A DNA stretch of 12,271 bases from an uncultured Fretibacterium sp. (GTDB taxonomy: Bacteria > Synergistota > Synergistia > Synergistales > Aminobacteriaceae), in contig CALGHA010000159.1 in NCBI GenBank assembly GCA_937915835.1, forward strand, positions 1 to 12,271, in the 5' to 3' direction. A program made the translations under genes and the position numbers. Below, piece by piece: positions 7,065 through 12,271 of the stretch (the first letter of the stretch is position 1; every line of letters begins with the position of its first letter). The notes below the pieces were generated by a model. It made no database searches. It was not told where the DNA came from and worked only from the letters and a program-made list of their open reading frames with translations.

Positions 7065-8597
7065 ATGTCAGAGAAGAAATATGTAGCCGCAATAGATCAG
7101 GGCACGACAAGTACACGTTGCATGCTCTTCACGAAGGATGGAAGGCCGGCCGGTTCATATCAGATGGAACATGAGCAGATTTTCCCGCATCCGGGCTGGG
7201 TTGAACATAACGCAATGGAAATCTGGAGCAGAACTCAGGACGTAATCAGAGGAGCACTCGCTCAAGTTAACGCAAGTCCGGACGAGATTGCGGCGGTAGG
7301 AATTACAAATCAGCGTGAGACGACCGTTGTCTGGGAAAAAGCGACAGGCAAGCCGATTTACAACGCTATAGTCTGGCAGTGCACGAGAACTCAGGACTTC
7401 TGCGCTGAATGGCTCAAAAAGCCCGGCTGGGGTCAGAACGAGAAGGGCGAAGGAAAAGTTAAGGACATCACGGGCCTCTTAATCAACCCGTATTTCTCCG
7501 GCACAAAAATTCGCTGGATACTCGACAACGTACCCGGTGCTCGCGAAAAAGCCGATAAAGGCGAGTTACTTTTCGGCAACACAGACACTTGGTTAATCTG
7601 GAACTTAACCGGCGGCCCCAATGGTGGCGTACATGTTACGGACGTATCGAACGCTTCACGTACACTTTTGATGAATATTGCAACTCTTCAATGGGACGAG
7701 ACAATGATGAAGGAGCTTCAGGTTCCTGCGTCAATGCTTCCTAAGATTATGCCGTCAAGTTACGTTTATGGCAACACCGTAAAATCCGGGCCGTTCGGTG
7801 CGGAAATTCCTGTTGCAGGAGATTTAGGCGACCAGCAGGCGGCTTTGTTCGGACAGGCTTGCTTGAGTGAGGGCGAGGCTAAGAACACTTACGGAACAGG
7901 TTGCTTCATGTTGATGAACATCGGCGATAAACCAATCCCCTCAAAGAATGGATTATTGACGACGGCGTTTTATTCTCGTGAACCGGGCAAATGCTATTAC
8001 GCTCTCGAAGGCTCAATCGCAATCGCAGGTGCGGCAATTCAGTGGCTCCGTGATAACTTAAAGATGATCGATGATGCCCCTGTCAGTGAGTATTATGCTG
8101 GCAAGGTGAAAGACAGCGCAGGAATTTATTTTGTCCCGGCATTCTCAGGACTTTTCGCGCCATATTGGGACATGACAGCACGCGGCGCAATCGTTGGATT
8201 AACCCGTTACGTCCGCAAAGAACATTTTATCCGTGCGACACTCGAAAGCCTTTGCTATCAGACACGCGACGTTATCGAAGCAATGGAGAAGGACTCCGGC
8301 AAGAAGTTAGCGGCATTGAAAGTTGATGGCGGAGCTGTTGTGAATAATTTGCTCATGCAGTTACAGGCTGATATTCTCGGTGCTGATGTTGTGCGTCCTG
8401 TCGTTAATGAGACTACAGCACTCGGAGCTTCTTACGCGGCTGGTCTTGCTGTGGGCTTCTGGAAAGATGAGAACGATATTCGCGCGAATTGGGCACAAGA
8501 CAGGAAATTTACGCCCGAACTCGAAGCTAACGAACGCGAGACGGCTTATGCAGGCTGGAAAAAGGCAATCGAGAAATCCAGAGCTTGGACGGATTAA
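7065..8597 (+). CDS. glpK: Glycerol kinase
   Basis: GlpK phosphorylates glycerol with ATP to sn-glycerol-3-phosphate in the cytoplasm. From ATG 7065 the product has 510 residues, the family's usual size. It shows the first phosphate loop IDQGTTSTR (10-18), the glycerol-binding Arg-Glu in TNQRETT (81-87), YFSGTK (143-148), the catalytic GDQQAALFGQ (255-264, Asp256 and Gln257), TYGTGCF (275-281) and the second-domain VDGGAVVNN (420-428). ATG 7065 lies 10 bases after a perfect AGGAGGT (7048-7054), the best ribosome site near it. An upstream in-frame start at 6900 would give 565 residues. The His that HPr phosphorylates in many Gram-positive GlpKs (HFFG) is Gly242 here (GPFG), so that control is probably absent. 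It lies 237 bases after glpF, with a hairpin in the gap. Confidence 0.96.
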   Translation: MSEKKYVAAIDQGTTSTRCMLFTKDGRPAGSYQMEHEQIFPHPGWVEHNAMEIWSRTQDVIRGALAQVNASPDEIAAVGITNQRETTVVWEKATGKPIYNAIVWQCTRTQDFCAEWLKKPGWGQNEKGEGKVKDITGLLINPYFSGTKIRWILDNVPGAREKADKGELLFGNTDTWLIWNLTGGPNGGVHVTDVSNASRTLLMNIATLQWDETMMKELQVPASMLPKIMPSSYVYGNTVKSGPFGAEIPVAGDLGDQQAALFGQACLSEGEAKNTYGTGCFMLMNIGDKPIPSKNGLLTTAFYSREPGKCYYALEGSIAIAGAAIQWLRDNLKMIDDAPVSEYYAGKVKDSAGIYFVPAFSGLFAPYWDMTARGAIVGLTRYVRKEHFIRATLESLCYQTRDVIEAMEKDSGKKLAALKVDGGAVVNNLLMQLQADILGADVVRPVVNETTALGASYAAGLAVGFWKDENDIRANWAQDRKFTPELEANERETAYAGWKKAIEKSRAWTD

Positions 8598-8600
8598 TTT

Positions 8601-9053
8601 ATGACGAGAAAAATTTTTGCGGCTATTCTGGCTGTAATGTTAATTGCCGGTTCAGCTTTTGCAGTTGAGATTAAGGCCGGGAATTTCACGTTGAAAGCTC
8701 CTGATAGTTTCGTGAACGGTGAAGTTACGGAAAAAGATAAGGCAGAAGGTCTGACGGCATATTACAAGAGTGCTGAAACTTCGCTTGACTTTGACGTTTA
8801 TGAAATCGAGAAGGAAGAAACTCTTGAAGAATGCGCGAAAACTTATGCTGGAGTGAATGCGGCCGTCGAATACACGGAAATTAACGGCGTAAAAGCTGCT
8901 GTATACCGCTCAACGGATGAGAGTGAAGGCCAGGAATATAACACGCTGAATTACATTCTTGATGACGAAAAAGAGTTTGTATTTATCGTGTTCTGGCTTG
9001 ACGGAGAAGTTGAGGCTGAGGCTGAAGCGATTATCAACAGTCTGAGCAAATAA
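8601..9053 (+). CDS. Small exported protein of unknown function in the glycerol cluster
   Basis: I do not recognise this 150-residue product. It begins with a clear signal peptide, a basic MTRK, a hydrophobic core and a probable signal peptidase I site after GSAFA (residue 21). The mature part of about 129 residues is acidic and mixed alpha/beta in look. It has a single Cys (C78), no metal motif, and ends with an acidic stretch (EVEAEAEAI). It starts three bases after the glpK stop and has no clear ribosome site of its own, so it is probably made by translational coupling to glpK. A strong hairpin terminator follows. The location suggests a periplasmic or surface role linked to glycerol use, but that is only context. 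Confidence 0.8.
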   Translation: MTRKIFAAILAVMLIAGSAFAVEIKAGNFTLKAPDSFVNGEVTEKDKAEGLTAYYKSAETSLDFDVYEIEKEETLEECAKTYAGVNAAVEYTEINGVKAAVYRSTDESEGQEYNTLNYILDDEKEFVFIVFWLDGEVEAEAEAIINSLSK

Positions 9054-9070
9054 AAATTTTATGAAAAATT

Positions 9071-9112
9071 TCTCCCTCTGTTGAGCAGATTGACGGAGGG
9101 AGATTTATTTTA
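9071..9112 (+). terminator. Strong hairpin terminator between the glpFK unit and the dehydrogenase genes
   Basis: TCTCCCTC (9071-9078) pairs perfectly with GAGGGAGA (9096-9103). The inner TGTT (9079-9082) pairs with GACG (9092-9095), giving about 12 base pairs and a nine-base loop. A T-rich tail, TTTATTTTAT, follows from 9104. Only 21 bases separate its end from the next ATG at 9134, leaving little room for another promoter. Confidence 0.85.
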
Positions 9113-9133
9113 TAGAGGGGGGAATAAAAATTC

Positions 9134-10603
9134 ATGAATTACGATATTGTGATAATTGGTTCAGGAATTACAGGAGCCTCAATTGCGCGTGAGTTGTCGA
9201 AATATCAGCTCAAGATTGCCGTAATCGATAAGGCTTCGGAACTTCCTGCAGGAGCTTCACGAGCGAACAGCTCAATGATACACGGAGGCTTCGACGATAA
9301 ACCCGGAACGATGAAAGCGAAATTCTGCGTGCCCGGCAATAAGTTATGGCATAAGCTCAAAGATGAACTTGATGTGCATTTGGACGAGTGCGGTTCTTAC
9401 GTTTGCGCGTTCAATGACGACGAGGTTAAACATCTTGAAAAATTGCTCGAGCAGGGCAAGACTAATGGAAGTCCCGGCGTTGAGATAATTTCAGGCGACA
9501 AGCTCAGGGAAAAAGAGCCGAATGTTTCAGGTGAGATTGTTGCGGCATTATGGTCACCAGAAGCCGGAATAATCAATAATTTTGAGGCCGTCAACGCGAT
9601 GATTGAGAGTGCGGAGATTAACGGAGCTAAATTATTCCTTGAGACGCAAGCGACAGGACTTCTTCTCGACAATGGCAAAGTTCGAGGCATAACGACGAAC
9701 AAAGGGGAATTTCTCGCGCCGGTTGTGATTAATGCTGGAGGAGTTCATTCCGGAGAAATTGCTTCATGGGCAGGAGATACGAGCTTCAAGATTATACCGA
9801 CTAAGGGCGAATATTACTTGCTCGACAGGACAACAGGGGGATTTGTTCACAGCTTTTTGTTCGCGTGTCCATCGAAAGTCGGCAAGGGAATTACAGTTTT
9901 GCAGACAGCTGAAGGAAATTTAATGTCCGGCCCGACAGCTTCAGAACAGGAAGATCCCGAAGACAGGACAACAACGCCTGAAGGATTGGCCGAAGTCTTG
10001 ACGGGAGCGCGTAAACTTGTGCCGAATTTCCCGGTTAACATGAACATCACGACGTTTGCAGGAGTTCGAGCGAACACGGAATCAGGAGACTTTGAGATTT
10101 CTGTACTGAAAACTCCGCGCGGATTTGTTAATGTCGCCGGTATCAAGTCGCCAGGTTTCACATCATCGCCGGCAATTGCTGAGTATGTCGCTGAACTTTT
10201 GAAGGAAGAATTAGCCGATGTAATAACTTTAACGCCCAACGATAAATTTATTCCGGAGCGAAAAAATATTCCCAGATTTCTTTATCTTGACATGGACACG
10301 AGAAAGAAACTTGCTGAGGACGACCCGGCTTATGCTCAAATCGTCTGTAGATGTGAGACAGTAACCGAAGGCCAAGTTCTTGAAGCGATTAGGCGAGGAG
10401 CACGAACAGTTACGGCCGTAAAGATGATGACGCGAGCAGGAACAGGACGTTGTCAAGGAGGCTTCTGTTGTCCGAGAGTTGCTGAGATTTTATCGCGTGA
10501 ATTGGGAATTCCATTAGACGAAGTTACGAGGCACGGGGGAAATTCAAAATTGCTCGTTGGCAAGACGAAAGAATTTCTGTTGAAGAAAGGGGAGGCTCAT
10601 TAA
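9134..10603 (+). CDS. GlpA-like FAD glycerol-3-phosphate dehydrogenase with [2Fe-2S] domain
   Basis: The product most likely oxidises glycerol-3-phosphate to dihydroxyacetone phosphate. Its 489 residues begin with a Rossmann FAD motif, IIGSGITGASIARE (7-20). A DAO-type oxidoreductase fold covers about 4-360, with SRANSSMIHGG (42-52) and the FAD-contacting end GFVNVAGIKSPGFTSSPAIA (330-349). The C-terminal part (about 403-455) is a BFD-like [2Fe-2S] domain with Cys405, Cys407, Cys440 and Cys445, the C-x-C and C-x4-C pattern. This layout is the short clostridial/Thermotoga-type GlpA, which usually has two accessory genes after it, as here. ATG 9134 follows a G-rich site (9115-9122). The stop codon overlaps the next start by one base, so the two genes are translationally coupled. 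Substrate assignment rests on family and neighbours; related 2-hydroxyacid dehydrogenases share the fold. Confidence 0.88.
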   Translation: MNYDIVIIGSGITGASIARELSKYQLKIAVIDKASELPAGASRANSSMIHGGFDDKPGTMKAKFCVPGNKLWHKLKDELDVHLDECGSYVCAFNDDEVKHLEKLLEQGKTNGSPGVEIISGDKLREKEPNVSGEIVAALWSPEAGIINNFEAVNAMIESAEINGAKLFLETQATGLLLDNGKVRGITTNKGEFLAPVVINAGGVHSGEIASWAGDTSFKIIPTKGEYYLLDRTTGGFVHSFLFACPSKVGKGITVLQTAEGNLMSGPTASEQEDPEDRTTTPEGLAEVLTGARKLVPNFPVNMNITTFAGVRANTESGDFEISVLKTPRGFVNVAGIKSPGFTSSPAIAEYVAELLKEELADVITLTPNDKFIPERKNIPRFLYLDMDTRKKLAEDDPAYAQIVCRCETVTEGQVLEAIRRGARTVTAVKMMTRAGTGRCQGGFCCPRVAEILSRELGIPLDEVTRHGGNSKLLVGKTKEFLLKKGEAH

Positions 10604-11859
10604 TGGATAACAAGAAGATTGACGTATTAATTATCGGAGCTGGGCCTGCCGGAGTAGCTGCAGGAATTGGAGCGCGTAAAGAAGGAGCTGAACGCGTCGT
10701 AGTTCTTGAGCGAGATTGGGATTTAGGCGGAATTTTACAGCAATGCATTCACCCCGGCTTTGGACTTCGCACGTTCAAAGAGGAATTAACCGGGCCTGAG
10801 TATATGCATAGATTTATTCAGCAGGCTCATGAAGCGGGCGTTGAGTTTCACACTAACACGATGGTGTTCCAGATTGACCGCGAGACTAATACCGTTTGGA
10901 CAATGAACAAGGAACGAGGAATTGAAGCGTTAAGTCCAGGCGCGATCGTCTTAACGATGGGATGTCGTGAACGTCCATTAGGAGCAATCAGAATTCCCGG
11001 AGGTCGACCATCAGGAATTTACACGGCCGGAACAGCACAGAGATTTGTGAACATGGAAGGTTATATGCCCGGCAGGAAGGCTGTAATTCTTGGCTCCGGT
11101 GATATTGGCCTGATTATGGCGCGTCGTATGATTTGGGAAGGTGCCGAAGTTGAAGGAGTTTACGAAGTCATGAGCTGGCCCGGAGGACTTAGGCGTAATA
11201 TTGCGCAGTGCCTTGACGATTACGGAATTCCTTTTCATCTTAAGACGACAGTAACGAAAATTCACGGACAAGACAGACTTGAAGGAGTTACGGTCGCGAA
11301 AGTTGACGAGCATATGAGGCCAATTAGTGGCACCGAGAGATTTATTGAGTGTGATACGCTTCTTCTTGCGATTGGCTTAATCCCTGAGAATGAGCTTTCA
11401 CGAATGGCCGGCGTTGAGATCCACAAAGTTACGGGCGGTCCTGTCGTTAATGATTTGCTCCAGACTACGAACCCCGCAATTTTCGCCGCTGGAAATGTCG
11501 TAATCGTTTATGACTTAGTCGACAACGTCAGTGATGAGGGCTTAATCGCCGGAGCTAGTGCCGCAAAATATGCCGCTGGGAAAATTCCGGCTGATGCAAA
11601 ACGTATTCCAGTCAGGGGCGGAGAAAACGTCAGATTATTTTCACCTCAATTCGTAACTGGCGAGACTGACACGACAATTTTTATGCGAGTAACTCATCCG
11701 ATTGAACAGGTCTGCAAAGTTTTTGCTGAACCTGGACTTTACTCACAAAGATTGCGTTATGCACGTCCTGGCGAGATGAACGAAGTCAAGATTAAGGCTG
11801 AACAGATTAAAGCGGCCGGAGACCTGAAAGAGATTGTGATTGACATTCAGCCGGTTTAA
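10603..11859 (+). CDS. FAD/NAD(P)-binding oxidoreductase, probable dehydrogenase partner
   Basis: The 418-residue product is a two-dinucleotide-domain flavoprotein of the pyridine nucleotide-disulfide oxidoreductase superfamily. The FAD motif is IIGAGPAGVAAGIGA (10-24), the NAD(P) motif VILGSGDIGLIMARR (161-175), and the second FAD contact NPAIFAAGNVV (290-300). The redox-active CxxxxC of the disulfide reductases is not evident near the FAD motif; only Cys48 follows LGGILQQ. It therefore probably passes electrons rather than reducing a disulfide. It starts in the TAATG overlap with the GlpA-like gene, seven bases after GGAGG (10591-10595). The order GlpA-like, this protein, DUF1667 recurs in glycerol clusters of anaerobes. 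I infer that it links the dehydrogenase to a nicotinamide or other carrier. It is not a sequence match to E. coli GlpB. Confidence 0.85.
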   Translation: MDNKKIDVLIIGAGPAGVAAGIGARKEGAERVVVLERDWDLGGILQQCIHPGFGLRTFKEELTGPEYMHRFIQQAHEAGVEFHTNTMVFQIDRETNTVWTMNKERGIEALSPGAIVLTMGCRERPLGAIRIPGGRPSGIYTAGTAQRFVNMEGYMPGRKAVILGSGDIGLIMARRMIWEGAEVEGVYEVMSWPGGLRRNIAQCLDDYGIPFHLKTTVTKIHGQDRLEGVTVAKVDEHMRPISGTERFIECDTLLLAIGLIPENELSRMAGVEIHKVTGGPVVNDLLQTTNPAIFAAGNVVIVYDLVDNVSDEGLIAGASAAKYAAGKIPADAKRIPVRGGENVRLFSPQFVTGETDTTIFMRVTHPIEQVCKVFAEPGLYSQRLRYARPGEMNEVKIKAEQIKAAGDLKEIVIDIQPV

Positions 11860-11875
11860 GAAGGGGTGAGAGATT

Positions 11876-12247
11876 ATGAGCGAAGAGATAAAGTTTATAT
11901 GTGTTTCGTGTCCTCTTGGGTGCGGATTGAGTGTAACGCTTGATGACGCCGGCGAGGTTGTGAAGGTTGAAGGCAACACATGTCCGCGAGGAGCGAGTTA
12001 TGCGAAGTCCGAAGTGAAGGATCCGCGAAGAGTTTTTGCGTCGACAGTTCGAGTTAAGGGCGGAAAACTTCCTGTGTGTCCAATTAGGAGCAAGACTCCG
12101 GCACCGAAGGGAAAGTTATTCGAGATTGCTGAAGCTGTCGCCAAACTTGAGGTTGAAGCTCCGTTGAAGATTGGCCAGGTGTTAATTCACGAGGTCTGCG
12201 GAACTGATGTTGATATTGTAGCGAGCCGGGATTTGGCGGCTGTGTAA
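11876..12247 (+). CDS. DUF1667 cysteine-rich protein, probable Fe-S subunit
   Basis: The 123-residue product fits the DUF1667 family. Cysteines at 9, 12, 16 and 36 (C-x2-C-x3-C-x19-C, in FICVSCPLGCGL and NTCPRGA) match the arrangement that holds a [4Fe-4S] cluster at the N-terminus of molybdopterin oxidoreductases. Two more cysteines lie at 68 and 108. No molybdopterin domain follows, and the length is normal for DUF1667. ATG 11876 follows AAGGGGTG (11861-11868) and lies 16 bases after the previous stop, so it belongs to the same operon. The role as electron-transfer subunit of the dehydrogenase complex is inferred from context and the Cys pattern. The 24 bases after its stop, to the window end, show no complete feature. 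Confidence 0.85.
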   Translation: MSEEIKFICVSCPLGCGLSVTLDDAGEVVKVEGNTCPRGASYAKSEVKDPRRVFASTVRVKGGKLPVCPIRSKTPAPKGKLFEIAEAVAKLEVEAPLKIGQVLIHEVCGTDVDIVASRDLAAV

Positions 12248-12271
12248 GAGAGTGAAAGTTTGTCCCCCGTT

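Noticed and set aside
9090..9116. Promoter-like TTGACG and TATAGA before the GlpA-like gene
   Set aside because: Spacing is only 15 bases, the boxes lie inside the terminator hairpin and tail, and the start point would cut off the ribosome site.

Overview
The window reads as a low-to-moderate GC anaerobic bacterium. Strong AGGAGG ribosome sites, a GlpF-GlpK glycerol cluster with a multi-subunit FAD glycerol-3-phosphate dehydrogenase, and a surface protein ending in an acidic beta-rich domain that I associate with gut Synergistota all point to a Synergistaceae-like gut organism. Clostridia are the main alternative. The lineage is an inference and cannot be proved from this sequence alone.

Region 1 (1-1255): a tRNA-Gly(CCC) with its own promoter, then a family 2 glycosyltransferase that is a pseudogene (5' frameshift plus an in-frame TAA).

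Region 2 (1256-3743): a compact housekeeping run, secG, a nicotinate phosphoribosyltransferase with a TTG start, rplM and rpsI, with a candidate promoter before secG and a clear intrinsic terminator after rpsI.

Region 3 (3744-5910): one large decayed gene for a secreted, modular surface protein. Its parts are a signal peptide, an EF-hand-like loop, about ten cysteine-containing leucine-rich repeats, three Ig-like (He_PIG type) repeats of about 85 residues, a serine linker and an acidic C-terminal domain. At least four frame-changing lesions split it. The three Ig repeats lie in a long open frame with no ATG, GTG or TTG codon, so start-codon-based gene calling misses them.

Region 4 (5911-12271): a glycerol catabolic cluster. 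GlpF imports glycerol and GlpK makes glycerol-3-phosphate. A small secreted protein of unknown function follows. Then come a GlpA-like FAD/[2Fe-2S] dehydrogenase, a second FAD/NAD(P)-type oxidoreductase and a cysteine-rich DUF1667 protein, which probably form one glycerol-3-phosphate dehydrogenase complex. Three hairpin-plus-T-run elements punctuate this cluster: in the glpF leader, between glpF and glpK, and just before the dehydrogenase genes. This suggests control by attenuation or antitermination. GlpK also has two in-frame starts, each with a good Shine-Dalgarno sequence; the upstream one would add a 55-residue basic/amphipathic and then disordered N-terminal extension.
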